DNA from: Bradyrhizobium sp. U87765 SZCCT0048
GTDB taxonomy: Bacteria; Pseudomonadota; Alphaproteobacteria; Rhizobiales; Xanthobacteraceae
NCBI RefSeq assembly: GCF_018131225.1
Contig: NZ_JAFCMM010000005.1
Coordinates: 310,001-374,000, forward strand
Reading direction: 5' to 3'
Length of the DNA stretch: 64,000 nucleotides
Of the stretch, positions 25,653-34,800 are shown in pieces. The notes beneath the pieces were generated by a model. The model had not been told where the DNA came from, did not search any database, and saw only the letters and a list, made by a program, of their open reading frames with translations. Numbering within the stretch: the first letter of the stretch is position 1; every line of letters begins with the position of its first letter. The translations under genes were made by a program, and so were the position numbers.

Positions 25653-25699
25653 CCTCATCCTTCGAGACGCGTCCAAGCGGCCGCTCCTCAGGATGAGGA
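25653..25699. repeat. Palindromic repeat, family A
   Basis: A CATCC-type unit in the opposite orientation to that at 25314, so the GIY-YIG remnant sits between inverted copies. Confidence 0.8.
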
Positions 25700-25845
25700 G
25701 TAACGTGGCGCGTGCGTTGGAAGCAGGGCAGGGGGCTGTTATCGATCGTCGGAGTCTCGCGAGTGGTTCCTGGTTTGCCAATGCCCAGCGGATGTCCGTC
25801 GTGTTGTCCGTGGCTCGTGTCGATGTCCGTGCCGAAGCCTCCATT

Positions 25846-25889
25846 CCTCATCCTGAGGAGGCGCGAAGCGCCGTCTCGAAGGATAGAGG
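25846..25889. repeat. Palindromic repeat, family A
   Basis: A CATCC-type unit with a short inner stem (GGCGC/GCGCC). It is about 100 bases upstream of the first permease gene. Confidence 0.8.
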
Positions 25890-25985
25890 CCGATGCCCGT
25901 GACGCTCGTTCGATGATGTCACTCGCAAGTGAATGCGTGCTGCTATATAGGCCTCCTGCTATTTCAGCGTCCCCGGGCTGACCCC

Positions 25986-26801
25986 ATGTCCCACCGCACC
26001 TTCCTCCGCCTCTGCCTCGTTCCGCTCGTCGTCGTCACGGCGGCGTTCTTCGTGATGCCGATGGCGCGGCTGATGGTGATGGGGGCGGAGGGGCCGCGGG
26101 GGCTGATGGGGTATCTCGCGATCCTCACCGAGCCGCGCTATCGCGCGACGCTGATCAACACGGTGGTGCTGTCGGCCGCGACCACGGCCGTGACGCTCGC
26201 GGTCGCCACCATCGCCGGCATGTTCCTGCAGCGCCATCGCTTCCCCGGCCGCGCGGTACTGATCGCGATGCTGACGTTTCCGCTGGCATTTCCCGGCGTC
26301 GTCGTCGGCTTCATGATCATCCTGCTGGCCGGCCGCCAGGGCCTGATCGGCGACCTGTCGAACCGCGTGCTCGGCGACAGGATCGTGTTCGCCTATTCGA
26401 TCTGGGGCCTGTTCGCCGGCTATCTCTACTTCTCGATCCCGCGTGTCATCCTCACCATCATGGCGGCGATCCAGAAGCTCGACCGCGGCCTCGAGGAAGC
26501 CGCGCGCTCGCTCGGCGCCAGCCCATGGGCGGTGCAGCGCGATGTCGTGCTGCCGGCGCTGACGCCGGCGTTCGTCGCCTCCGGGGCCATCGCCTTCGCC
26601 ACCGCCATGGGCGCGTTCGGCACCGCGTTCACGCTCGCCACCAACATCGACGTGCTGCCGATGCTGATCTACACCGAGTTCACCCTGGCGGCGAATTTCG
26701 CGACATCGGCGGCGCTGTCGATCGGCCTCGGCGTCATCGCCTGGGCGATCCTCGCGGTGGCGCGCACGGCCAGCGGCGGCACCGTCGCGGCGGCGGGGTA
26801 A
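25986..26801 (+). CDS. ABC transporter permease (first of pair)
   Basis: This 271-residue inner-membrane protein has about six membrane segments and the EAA loop EEAARSLGASPWAVQRDVVLPA (about residues 177-200) that contacts the ATPase. It belongs to the polyamine/phosphonate/iron class (binding-protein-dependent permease). Start at 25986 begins MSHRTFLRLCLVPLVVV; an upstream ATG at 25929 would add a non-membrane stretch. It is followed after 50 bases by the second permease. Confidence 0.9.
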   Translation: MSHRTFLRLCLVPLVVVTAAFFVMPMARLMVMGAEGPRGLMGYLAILTEPRYRATLINTVVLSAATTAVTLAVATIAGMFLQRHRFPGRAVLIAMLTFPLAFPGVVVGFMIILLAGRQGLIGDLSNRVLGDRIVFAYSIWGLFAGYLYFSIPRVILTIMAAIQKLDRGLEEAARSLGASPWAVQRDVVLPALTPAFVASGAIAFATAMGAFGTAFTLATNIDVLPMLIYTEFTLAANFATSAALSIGLGVIAWAILAVARTASGGTVAAAG

Positions 26802-26851
26802 CGCGTCATGGCTCACACACGCTGCACGGCGATGGGAGCACGGGAGGGGTG

Positions 26852-27637
26852 ATGCGCGACCGCCTGATCTTCGCCGGCCAGCTGCTGTTCACGCTGCTCG
26901 TCGCCGCCTTCCTGGTGGTGCCGGCGGTGCTGTCGATCTCCGCCGGCGTCACCGTCAATTACTTCCGCGGCCTGCAGTCCGGCGTCACCCTGCAATGGGT
27001 CCAGCAGGTGTGGGAGCTCTATGCCGGCACCATCTTCCTGTCGTTCCTGATCGCGTTCGCGACGCTGCTGGCCACGCTGGTCGTCGGCGTGCCCGCGGCC
27101 TATGCGCTGCATGTCCGTGGCGGGCGGCTGTCGCGTGTCATCGAGGAGGTGATCACGCTGCCGCTGGCGATCCCCGGGCTTGCGATCGCGCTGGCGCTGC
27201 TGCTGACCTATGGCGGCTTCTCGGGCTTTCGTCGCTCGTGGCTGTTCATCCTCGCCGGCCATGTCGTGTTCACGCTGCCGTTCATGGTGCGCTCGGTGAT
27301 GGCGGTATTCGCCACCATCGATATCAGGACGCTCGACGAAGGCGCCGCTTCGCTCGGCGCCTCGCCATGGCGGCGCTTCCGCGACGTCATCGTGCCCAAC
27401 GCCATGCCCGGCATCCTCGCCGGCGCGCTGATGGTGGTGACGCTGTCGCTCGGCGAGTTCAATCTGACGTGGATGCTGCACACGCCGCTGACCAAGACAC
27501 TGCCGGTCGGCCTCGCCGACAGCTACGCCTCGATGCGGCTCGAGGTGGCGTCCGCCTACACGCTGATCTTCTTCATCATGATCGTGCCGCTGCTGGTGGC
27601 GATGCAGATGCTGGCCGACAGGGGACAGAAATCATGA
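26852..27637 (+). CDS. ABC transporter permease (second of pair)
   Basis: This 261-residue permease has six predicted membrane segments and the EAA loop DEGAASLGASPWRRFRDVIVPN. A strong GGGAGGGG ribosome-binding sequence precedes the ATG at 26852. Its last bases overlap the ATPase start (ATGA). It forms the channel with the first permease. Confidence 0.9.
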   Translation: MRDRLIFAGQLLFTLLVAAFLVVPAVLSISAGVTVNYFRGLQSGVTLQWVQQVWELYAGTIFLSFLIAFATLLATLVVGVPAAYALHVRGGRLSRVIEEVITLPLAIPGLAIALALLLTYGGFSGFRRSWLFILAGHVVFTLPFMVRSVMAVFATIDIRTLDEGAASLGASPWRRFRDVIVPNAMPGILAGALMVVTLSLGEFNLTWMLHTPLTKTLPVGLADSYASMRLEVASAYTLIFFIMIVPLLVAMQMLADRGQKS

Positions 27638-28707
27638 CCGATATCATGGCGCACCCTGTCACGGGGCACGGCGCGGCGGTGCGCGTCGAGGCCTGCGGCA
27701 AGACCTTCGCCGACGGCACGCGGGCGCTGGAGCCGGCAACCCTCGACATCGCCCGCGGCGAGACGCTGGTGCTGCTGGGGCCGTCGGGCTGCGGCAAGAC
27801 CACCATGCTGCGCATCATCGCCGGGCTCGAGGCGCCGGACGCCGGCGGCCGCGTGCTGTTCGACGGCCGCGACGTCACCGCGATGCCGATCGAGAAGCGC
27901 AATGTCGGCATGGTGTTCCAGTCCTACGCGCTGTTTCCCAACATGAGCGTTGCCGACAACATCGCCTACGGCCTCAAGCTGCGCGGTATCGGCCGGGCCG
28001 AGCGCGACGCGCGCGTTGCCGAACTGGTGGCGCTGACCAACATCGGCGGGCTCGAAGGCCGCCGCATCGACCAGCTGTCCGGCGGCCAGCGCCAGCGTGT
28101 CGCGCTGGCGCGCGCGGTCGCGATCCGGCCCGGCATCCTCTTGCTCGACGAGCCGTTGACCGCGCTCGACGCCGCGCTGCGCGACCGCCTGCGCAGCGAG
28201 CTCAATCGTCTGTTGCGAGCGCTCGGCATCACCGCGATCTATGTCACCCACGATCAGGCCGAGGCGATGGAGCTCGGCGACCGCATCGTGGTGATGCGCA
28301 AGGGGGCCATCGCGCAGATCGGGACGCCGCGTGACATCTATTTCACGCCGCAGAGCCGCTTCGTCGCCGAGTTCGTCGGCGCCGCCAACATCGTCGAGGC
28401 GCCGCTGGAGGGCGTGCATCTGCGTCTGCCCGGCGGCCGTCTCGCGGTCGCCGGCGCGCCCGCCGCCGGCGCCAAGGTGGCGATGATCCGCCCCGAGACC
28501 ATCCGCATCGTCGGTGCCGCGGACGCCGCGCTCGCCGGCACGGTCGACAGCGTCGCCTTCATCGGCGACCGCCAGCGCATCGTCGTCACGGGTGCAGCGC
28601 CGATGCCGCTGACGGTGGACGCGCCCAACACCATCGCCGCCAGGCCTGGCGACCGCGTCGGGCTTGCGGTGGCGCCGGAAGCCGTGCGGCTGCTGCCGGA
28701 GGGGTGA
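27634..28707 (+). CDS. ABC transporter ATP-binding protein
   Basis: This 357-residue ATPase of the polyamine/phosphonate-like class has Walker A GPSGCGKTT, Q-loop VFQSYALFPN, signature LSGGQRQRVALARA and Walker B ILLLDEPLTALD, followed by the switch VTHDQAEAM. The C-terminal 120 residues form a TOBE regulatory domain (RPETIRIVG and VDSVAFIGDRQRI). It energises import through the two preceding permeases. A family A repeat block separates it from the metallophosphoesterase gene, which probably belongs to the same regulon. Confidence 0.93.
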   Translation: MTDIMAHPVTGHGAAVRVEACGKTFADGTRALEPATLDIARGETLVLLGPSGCGKTTMLRIIAGLEAPDAGGRVLFDGRDVTAMPIEKRNVGMVFQSYALFPNMSVADNIAYGLKLRGIGRAERDARVAELVALTNIGGLEGRRIDQLSGGQRQRVALARAVAIRPGILLLDEPLTALDAALRDRLRSELNRLLRALGITAIYVTHDQAEAMELGDRIVVMRKGAIAQIGTPRDIYFTPQSRFVAEFVGAANIVEAPLEGVHLRLPGGRLAVAGAPAAGAKVAMIRPETIRIVGAADAALAGTVDSVAFIGDRQRIVVTGAAPMPLTVDAPNTIAARPGDRVGLAVAPEAVRLLPEG

Positions 28708-28794
28708 GGTAAACTTGACGGAAGAGGCCCGCGATAGCGAACACCAGGCATCAGCATGTGCGCCGGTGCAGCCTGTGCGCTCCGCGCCTTCTCC

Positions 28795-28913
28795 CTCATG
28801 GTGAGGAGCGCGGCATCGCCGCGCGTCTCGAACCATGAGGCCGAGGCGCAGCTTCTGGCTGGTGGGAGCCTCATCCTTCGAGACGCCCGCTGCGCGGGCT
28901 CCTCAGGATGAGG
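28795..28913. repeat. Palindromic repeat pair, family A
   Basis: A CATGG-type unit with stem GCGCGGC/GCCGCGC and a CATCC-type unit with stem GCCCGC/GCGGGC lie in tandem. They fill much of the 303-base interval between the ATPase and phosphoesterase genes. Confidence 0.85.
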
Positions 28914-29010
28914 AGAAATGCCGGAGTGTGGCGATCCGCCAGCCCTTGCCGGTTCGTGATACAGCTGAACTGATCAATCCCAAGGCCCGTGCAAGCCAAA
29001 AGGCCCGTCC

Positions 29011-29862
29011 ATGCCCAAGCCCGTCCTCATCGCCCAGATCTCTGACCTGCACATCAAGCCGCGCGGCACGCGGGCCTATGGCAAGGTCGATACGGCCGCG
29101 GCGCTGGCGCGCTGTGTTGACGCGCTGAACGCGCTGCTGCCGCGGCCCGACATCGTCGTCATCTCCGGTGACCTCGTCGATACGCCGCTGAGCGAGGAGT
29201 ATGAGCTCCTCGCGGAACTGCTGGCACCGCTCAGGATTCCGGTCGTCGGCGTGCCCGGCAACCATGACGGCCGTGCGCTGATGCGCGCCGCGTTTCCGCA
29301 GGCGGCCTATGCCCATGTCGAAGGCCCGCTGGACCAGGCGGCTTCGCTCGGCGTGCTCGACCTGCTGCTGCTCGATTCCAGCGTGCCCGGGCAGCCGCAT
29401 GGTGTGCTCGAGCCGCAGACGCTGCAGTGGCTGGAGGCGCAGCTCGCCGCGGCGCCGCAGCGGCCGGCGATCGTCTTTCTGCATCATCCGCCGTTCGTCG
29501 CCGGCATCTGGCACATGGATCGCCAGAACCTCTTCAATGCCGATGCGCTGGCTGCGGTCGTCGCGCGCCATCCGCGCATCCGTCTCGTCGCCGCCGGCCA
29601 TGTCCATCGCGCAACGCTGACGCTGTTCGCCGGCCGCCCGGCGACCATCTGTCCGGCGCCAAACCATGCCGTCGACCTCGACCTCGGCGAGCTGCGCCCG
29701 CCCTCGTTCCGCATCGAGCCGCCGGCGTTTCATCTCCACGCCTGGTTTCCGCCGGTAAATGCGCTCGACGATCCGTTCGGCCATGTCGTGACGCATTGGG
29801 TGCCGATCGGCGATTTCGACGGCCCGCATCCGTTCTTCGGGGCAGACGGCAAGCTGCTGTAG
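29011..29862 (+). CDS. Metallophosphoesterase (class III phosphodiesterase type)
   Basis: This 283-residue cytosolic enzyme has the five metal motifs of calcineurin-like phosphoesterases: SDLHI, GDLVD, GNHD, LHHPP and GHVH. It resembles the CpdA/GpdQ group, which hydrolyses cyclic nucleotides or glycerophosphodiesters. Location after an ABC importer suggests it splits an imported phosphodiester, but this is inferred only from adjacency. The start codon is preceded by a poor ribosome-binding site. No export signal is visible. Confidence 0.88.
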   Translation: MPKPVLIAQISDLHIKPRGTRAYGKVDTAAALARCVDALNALLPRPDIVVISGDLVDTPLSEEYELLAELLAPLRIPVVGVPGNHDGRALMRAAFPQAAYAHVEGPLDQAASLGVLDLLLLDSSVPGQPHGVLEPQTLQWLEAQLAAAPQRPAIVFLHHPPFVAGIWHMDRQNLFNADALAAVVARHPRIRLVAAGHVHRATLTLFAGRPATICPAPNHAVDLDLGELRPPSFRIEPPAFHLHAWFPPVNALDDPFGHVVTHWVPIGDFDGPHPFFGADGKLL

Positions 29863-30045
29863 GCGGCTGATCGACCGGCGCCGCTGCGGTCGGAGTGTCC
29901 TCGCGCCCTTGCTGCCGTCACCATTGTGCTCATCGCCTTGGGGTGTCATCAGCCCCAGGCGTCGCCGCGTTATCAAGGTGCGCCCCCGTCATCGCGGGGT
30001 GTGAGCGAGAGAAGGGTAACCTTTCCGGACGCACCGCGGACGGCG

Positions 30046-30678
30046 CTAGTGGCCCCGCAGCAACCCCAGCGTCACCAACTCCCGCCGCAGCGCGTCGGGG
30101 CTGGTGAAATGGATGCCGTGCATGCCGAGAGCGGTGGCGGCCTCAGCGTTACGCTGGTTGTCGTCGATATAGACGAGGTCGGGCGCGACAAGGCCGTAGC
30201 GGTCCATCAGCAGGCGGTAGATCGCCGGGTCCGGTTTGACCAGCTTCTCGTGGCCGGACACGACGATGCCCTTGAACGCCTGCATGAAGTCGAACTGCCA
30301 GGCATGCTCGAACGTTTCGTGCGACCAGTTGGTGAGTGCATAGAGCGGCGTGCCAGCGTCTTCGAGTTCGCGCAGGATGGTGACCGTCCCGGTGATCGGC
30401 CCGGCGATCGTTTCCGGCCAGCGCGCATGGAAGGCGTCGATCATGGCGGCGTCGGCCGGATGAACGGCCTTGAGCGCCGCCGCGCCCTCGGCCCACGGGC
30501 GCCCGGCATCCTGCTGCAGCACCCAGTCCATGGTGCAGACGGTGGTCAGGAACCGTTCCATTGCGGCATCGTCGCCGGCGAACAGCTTGCGGTAGAGATG
30601 GCGCGGATTCCAGTCGATCAGCACGCCGCCGAGATCGAACACGACGGTGGTCCTGCGCGGGGTGGCGGGGGCGTTCAA
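30046..30678 (-). CDS. HAD family phosphatase, subfamily IA variant 3
   Basis: This 210-residue enzyme shows the HAD motifs TVVFDLGGVLIDWNPR (nucleophile Asp), LYALTNWSHETF, VKPDPAIYRLLM and YIDDNQRNAEAA. The fold and FDLGGVL form match the YihX-like group that dephosphorylates sugar phosphates, though no precise substrate is implied. The start was placed at a TTG (30678) because GGAG lies six bases upstream and the next in-frame ATG upstream (30864) would add a non-HAD leader running into the htpG start. It is divergent from htpG. Confidence 0.83.
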   Translation of the reverse strand: MNAPATPRRTTVVFDLGGVLIDWNPRHLYRKLFAGDDAAMERFLTTVCTMDWVLQQDAGRPWAEGAAALKAVHPADAAMIDAFHARWPETIAGPITGTVTILRELEDAGTPLYALTNWSHETFEHAWQFDFMQAFKGIVVSGHEKLVKPDPAIYRLLMDRYGLVAPDLVYIDDNQRNAEAATALGMHGIHFTSPDALRRELVTLGLLRGH

Positions 30679-30770
30679 CGAAGGCTCCAGGGGCGGGGAT
30701 CGCAACGGCCATTTAAAGAGAAAAGCCGGGGCCGGATCAAGTCGGCGCGGTGACGCGGCCGTGACGGGGG

Positions 30771-30799
30771 CTTGCGCAACGGAATTCCCGTTCCTAAAC
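30771..30799 (+). promoter_or_regulatory. Putative sigma-32 promoter of htpG
   Basis: CTTG at 30771 is followed after 18 bases by CCTAAAC at 30793. This approximates the alphaproteobacterial heat-shock promoter form CTTG-N17/18-CYTATNT and lies about 65 bases upstream of the htpG start. Confidence 0.45.
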
Positions 30800-30862
30800 A
30801 AAGGCAAGCCGCGCTTCACCGCGGCCTCCATCATCATTGCCAACCCAGGGATTTGCCACGCC

Positions 30863-32767
30863 ATGACGACGACTGCGGCCGAGACACAACCCTTCCAGGC
30901 GGAGGTGGCCGAGCTGCTGCACCTGATGGTGCACTCGGTCTATTCGGAAACCGACATCTTCCTGCGCGAGTTGATCTCCAACGCCTCCGACGCCTGCGAC
31001 AAGCTGCGCTATGAGGCGATCGCCCGGCCGGAGCTGATGGCCGACGGCGTCGCGCCCAAGATCAGCATCATGCCCGACAAGACCGCCGGCACGCTGTCGA
31101 TCGTCGACAACGGCATCGGCATGGAGCGCCAGGAACTGATCGACAACCTCGGCACCATCGCGCGCTCCGGCACCAAGGCGTTCATAGCCCGTCTGCACGC
31201 CAGCCAGGAGGCGGCGAAGGACGGCAAGGACGGCGCGAAGGGGACCGGCCTGATCGGCCAGTTCGGCGTCGGCTTCTATGCCGCGTTCATGGTGGCGGAC
31301 CGCATCGTCGTGACCAGCCGCCGCGCCGGCGAGACCGAGGCGTGGGTGTGGACGTCGACCGGCGGCGCCGGCTTCCAGGTCACGCCGGCAGACGCCGAGG
31401 CCGCCGCCCGCGTCTCGCGCGGCACCGAGATCGTGCTGCATCTGAAGGATGATGCCAAAAACTATCTCGAGCCGCACACCATCGAGCGCATCGTGCGTGC
31501 CTATTCCGACAACATCCAGTTCCCGATCGAGCTGAAGCCGGAAGAGGGCGAAATCCGCCAGATCAATTCGGCGAGCGCGCTGTGGCAGCGTTCCAGGTCC
31601 GAACTCAAGGCCGAAGACTACACCGAAGCGTACCGCACCATCAGCGGCGGCTTCGACGAGCCGGCGATGACGCTGCACTACCGCGCCGAGGGCCGCTATT
31701 CCTACGCCGTGCTGCTGTTCGCGCCGTCGATGCGGCCGTTCGACATGTTCGAGGGCGAGCGCAAGGGGCGCGTCAAGCTTTACGTGCGCCGCGTCTTCAT
31801 CACCGACGAGGCGGAGCTGCTGCCGACCTATCTGCGCTTCATTCGCGGCGTCGTCGACAGCGAGGACCTGCCGCTCAACCTGTCGCGCGAGATGCTGCAG
31901 AACAATCCGCAGCTCGCGCAGATCCGCAAGGCCATCACCAGCCGCGTCGTCGGTGAGCTGGAGACGACCGCGGAGAAGGACGCGGACGCCTACATCAAGA
32001 TCTGGGACGCGTTCGGCCCGGTGCTGAAAGAAGGCATCTGGGAGGACGGCGAGCGCCGCGAGAAGCTGCTGGGCCTGACGCGCTTCACCTCGACCACGGG
32101 AGAGAAGCGCTCGCTCAAGCAGTATGTCGACGATCTCAAGCCGAACCAGACCGAGATCTATTATCTCGTCGGCGAGAGCGTCGAGCGTCTCAAGGCCAAT
32201 CCCAAGTTGGAGGCCGCCGCCGCGCGCGGCATCGAGGTGCTGTTGCTGTCCGATCCGGTCGACGCGCTGTGGACGTCGGCGCCGCTGGAGTTCGGCGGCA
32301 AGCCGCTGCGCTCGCTGAGCCAGGGCGACGTCGATTTCGGCCAGATCCCGCTCACGGACGATGCCGACAAGGAGCAGCCGGCGCCGGACAGCGCTGCCGA
32401 GGCCACCATCATCGCCGCGATCAAGCAGGCGCTGGGCGAGCGCGTCGCCGACGTGCGGGCGTCGCAGCGCCTCACCACCAGCGCCTCCTGTCTCGTCGCT
32501 GCCGGCCAGGGGCCGGACCGCGAACTGGAGCGCCTGCTGGCGAAGCAGAACCGCGGCGCCGGCTTCAAGCCGGTGCTCGAGGTCAACCTGCGCCATGCGC
32601 TGGTCGGCACGCTTAGCGGTCTGCCGGGCTCCGACCGGGACAGTGCCGAGCTGTCGCTGCTGCTGTTCGAGCAGGCACAGATCCTCGACGGCGAACTGCC
32701 CGACGACCCCGCCGCCTTCGCCAGCCGCGTCAACCGCTTCGTGCTGCGCGGCCTCGGGAAGGCGTGA
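30863..32767 (+). CDS. htpG: Molecular chaperone HtpG (Hsp90)
   Basis: This 634-residue chaperone has the GHKL ATPase motifs: ELISNASDACDKLRYEA, IVDNGIGM and GQFGVGFYAAFM near the N-terminus, then the middle-domain VDSEDLPLNLSREMLQ and the C-terminal dimerisation region. Length is normal for bacterial HtpG. The ATG at 30863 begins MTTTAAETQPFQAEVAELLH, the family N-terminus. A heat-shock promoter candidate is directly upstream. Family A repeats follow the stop. Confidence 0.97.
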   Translation: MTTTAAETQPFQAEVAELLHLMVHSVYSETDIFLRELISNASDACDKLRYEAIARPELMADGVAPKISIMPDKTAGTLSIVDNGIGMERQELIDNLGTIARSGTKAFIARLHASQEAAKDGKDGAKGTGLIGQFGVGFYAAFMVADRIVVTSRRAGETEAWVWTSTGGAGFQVTPADAEAAARVSRGTEIVLHLKDDAKNYLEPHTIERIVRAYSDNIQFPIELKPEEGEIRQINSASALWQRSRSELKAEDYTEAYRTISGGFDEPAMTLHYRAEGRYSYAVLLFAPSMRPFDMFEGERKGRVKLYVRRVFITDEAELLPTYLRFIRGVVDSEDLPLNLSREMLQNNPQLAQIRKAITSRVVGELETTAEKDADAYIKIWDAFGPVLKEGIWEDGERREKLLGLTRFTSTTGEKRSLKQYVDDLKPNQTEIYYLVGESVERLKANPKLEAAAARGIEVLLLSDPVDALWTSAPLEFGGKPLRSLSQGDVDFGQIPLTDDADKEQPAPDSAAEATIIAAIKQALGERVADVRASQRLTTSASCLVAAGQGPDRELERLLAKQNRGAGFKPVLEVNLRHALVGTLSGLPGSDRDSAELSLLLFEQAQILDGELPDDPAAFASRVNRFVLRGLGKA

Positions 32768-32782
32768 GGGGCGTTTCCCGCT

Positions 32783-32938
32783 CCTCGTGGTGAGGAGCGC
32801 GGCGACGCCGCGCGTCTCGAACCATGAGGCCGGGGCGCAGCGGCTCCGTGTGGCGGACCCTTCCTGATCACGGCGTCTCGGCGGCGCCTCGGCCTCGCCC
32901 TTCGCGATGCCCGCTGCGCGGGCTCCTCAGGGTGAGGA
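32783..32938. repeat. Palindromic repeat pair, family A
   Basis: A first unit of CTCGTGGTGAGGAGCGCGGC form is followed by about 65 bases and a second unit ending CTCAGGGTGAGG. Slight divergence suggests an older copy. It starts 15 bases after the htpG stop. Confidence 0.75.
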
Positions 32939-32985
32939 GAGAGTGCGGAGTTGGACGCCGTGTGCAATGCGAAGCATCCTTGGAT

Positions 32986-33032
32986 CCTCATGGTGAGGAG
33001 CGCGGCAGTGCCGCGCGTCTCGAACCATGAGG
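32986..33032. repeat. Palindromic repeat, family A
   Basis: A single CATGG-type unit with stem GCGCGGC/GCCGCGC. It ends shortly before the stop of the convergent NCS1 transporter gene. Confidence 0.8.
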
Positions 33033-33050
33033 CCACGTATCATCCTCGCC

Positions 33051-34529
33051 TCACACCGAGGTCGACGGCGCCTCACCGGTAACGGACGTCCGGCTGGTGG
33101 CGCCGGCGTCCGCGCCCGCACGCACCGACCCGCATACTGGCTGCAACGCCAGATAGCTCGCACCCGCCGCCACCATGCCGGTCAGCCATGACAGGTCGAT
33201 GCCGCCGGTCAGCCGCGCCAGCGGGCCTTGCATCGCCGGGATGGTGCCCATCTGGAACGCCCAGGCGGCGATCAGGCCGACGGCAAGCGCGATAAGGCCG
33301 GCCCAGTTGAAGTCCGCGAGGCGCGGATCACCGGGCGCGGCATGGAGTGCGGAGACATCGACGCGGCCGCGGCGGACGATGAAGAAGTCGGTCAGGGTCA
33401 CGCCGGCCCACGGGCTGATCCACACCACCAGCGCCACCATGAAGTTGTCGAAGGCGTGGGCGAAGTCGCCGGACTGCAGGAAGCCATAGAGGATGGCGCT
33501 GGCGATCAGCCCGGAGATCACCGACACGATCCAGCGCGGCCAGCGGATGTCGAGGGCGAGGCTCGACAATGCCGCTGAATAGATCACCACGATGTTGGTG
33601 GCGATCGGGCCGTGCACCAGCACCAGCAGCACCGGCAGCGCCATCACGCCGAACGCGGCGATGATCAGTTGCGACGGATCCGAGCCGCCGCCGCCGGAGG
33701 CGATGGCGGCGCCGAGGAAGGCGAGCCACACCGTCGGCACGAACATGCCAAGGAAGGTCGCGCGGAACACGCGCCCGGCCGGCAGTTCGGGCCTGGTGAA
33801 GCGGGTGTAGTCGGAGGCGTAGACCAGCCACGAGATGCCCCAGCCGATGCCGATCGCGGTCATCAGCTGGCTCGCGGCGGCTAGCGGCGAGACCTGCGAC
33901 GCGCCAACCGTGTGCCAGTGGATGTCGATGCGCAGCGCCGCCAGCACCGTCATCGCCGCCATGATCGCGAGGATCAGCGGCATGGTGTAGCGCTCGAACA
34001 GCTTGATCGCGTTGAAGCCCCACGCCGCGATCGCGACCTGCAGCACCATCACCACTGCGGCGATGGCGTATTTCAGCGCGTCGCCGCCATGGATGCCGAG
34101 GCGGTCGAGCGCGGCGACGCTGAGGTCGAGCACGATCCAGGTGTTGGTGGCGACCCAGCCCATCGGCATCAGCACCTGGGCGAACGCCGGCAGATACGCG
34201 CCGCGGCGGCCGAAGGCGAGGCGTCCGAGCACCATCTGCGGCACGCCGGTGCGATGGCCCATCAGGCAGGCGGCGCCGAACAGCGCGGCGCCCAGCAGGT
34301 TGCCGACGACGACCACGGCGAGCGTCTGCGCGAGGCTGAGGCCGAGCTGTATGCCGAGCGCGCCGAGCACCCAGTTGATCGGCGCGATGTTGGCGCCGGT
34401 CCAGATCCAGAACTGGTCGAACGGCGAGGACGTGCGGTGGGCTGTCGGCACCGGCGTGATGCCATGCGCATCGAAGGTGACGTCGAAGGCGGCGTCGGCT
34501 GCCGCGATGGTCGTGTGGGCGTTGGTCAT
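33051..34529 (-). CDS. NCS1-family nucleobase/cytosine-type permease
   Basis: This 492-residue protein has about twelve membrane segments and the NCS1 N-terminal block FDQFWIWTGANIAPINWVLG, followed by GVPQMVLGRLAFGRRGAYLP. It probably moves a purine, pyrimidine, hydantoin or related compound by cation symport across the inner membrane. The ATG at 34529 has GGGGAG upstream and starts the soluble N-terminus; longer in-frame extensions are low complexity. The neighbouring deacetylase-like and DUF1989 genes point to nitrogen-compound catabolism. Confidence 0.88.
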   Translation of the reverse strand: MTNAHTTIAAADAAFDVTFDAHGITPVPTAHRTSSPFDQFWIWTGANIAPINWVLGALGIQLGLSLAQTLAVVVVGNLLGAALFGAACLMGHRTGVPQMVLGRLAFGRRGAYLPAFAQVLMPMGWVATNTWIVLDLSVAALDRLGIHGGDALKYAIAAVVMVLQVAIAAWGFNAIKLFERYTMPLILAIMAAMTVLAALRIDIHWHTVGASQVSPLAAASQLMTAIGIGWGISWLVYASDYTRFTRPELPAGRVFRATFLGMFVPTVWLAFLGAAIASGGGGSDPSQLIIAAFGVMALPVLLVLVHGPIATNIVVIYSAALSSLALDIRWPRWIVSVISGLIASAILYGFLQSGDFAHAFDNFMVALVVWISPWAGVTLTDFFIVRRGRVDVSALHAAPGDPRLADFNWAGLIALAVGLIAAWAFQMGTIPAMQGPLARLTGGIDLSWLTGMVAAGASYLALQPVCGSVRAGADAGATSRTSVTGEAPSTSV

Positions 34530-34743
34530 GTCTCCCCCGTGTCGGCCTGTTTGAGCGTGGCCGAAAGGCGCCATGTCAGGCCGGCAGGCGTGCGAGCGTG
34601 AGTGAGAATTGCTCAAGGCGTGATGAGCGCAAGTGGAGAGTGGAGGAGGGGTGAAGTGGGTGGTGGAATGAGAGTTATTAGGTGCTCTTGCAACCGTTGG
34701 AATGCGATGTGTCGTCCATAGACTCCGCGTCATCACCAGGCCG

Positions 34744-34788
34744 GCGCCAACGGGTCCGCGCAAAGCGCGGCCCGATGACAGGCTCCGC
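34744..34788. repeat. Dispersed hairpin repeat, family C
   Basis: GCGCCAACGGGTCCGCGC then AAAGCGCGGCCCGATGACAG. This is the second copy of the element at 13195, with the hairpin stem changed on both sides (CCGCGC/GCGCGG). Confidence 0.7.
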
Positions 34789-34800
34789 GCCGAGACAGCG

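Noticed and set aside
23730..25844. Long minus-strand frame over the lipoprotein and binding-protein genes
   Set aside because: It runs antisense to a lipoprotein and a binding protein with clear motifs, and includes repeat sequence.
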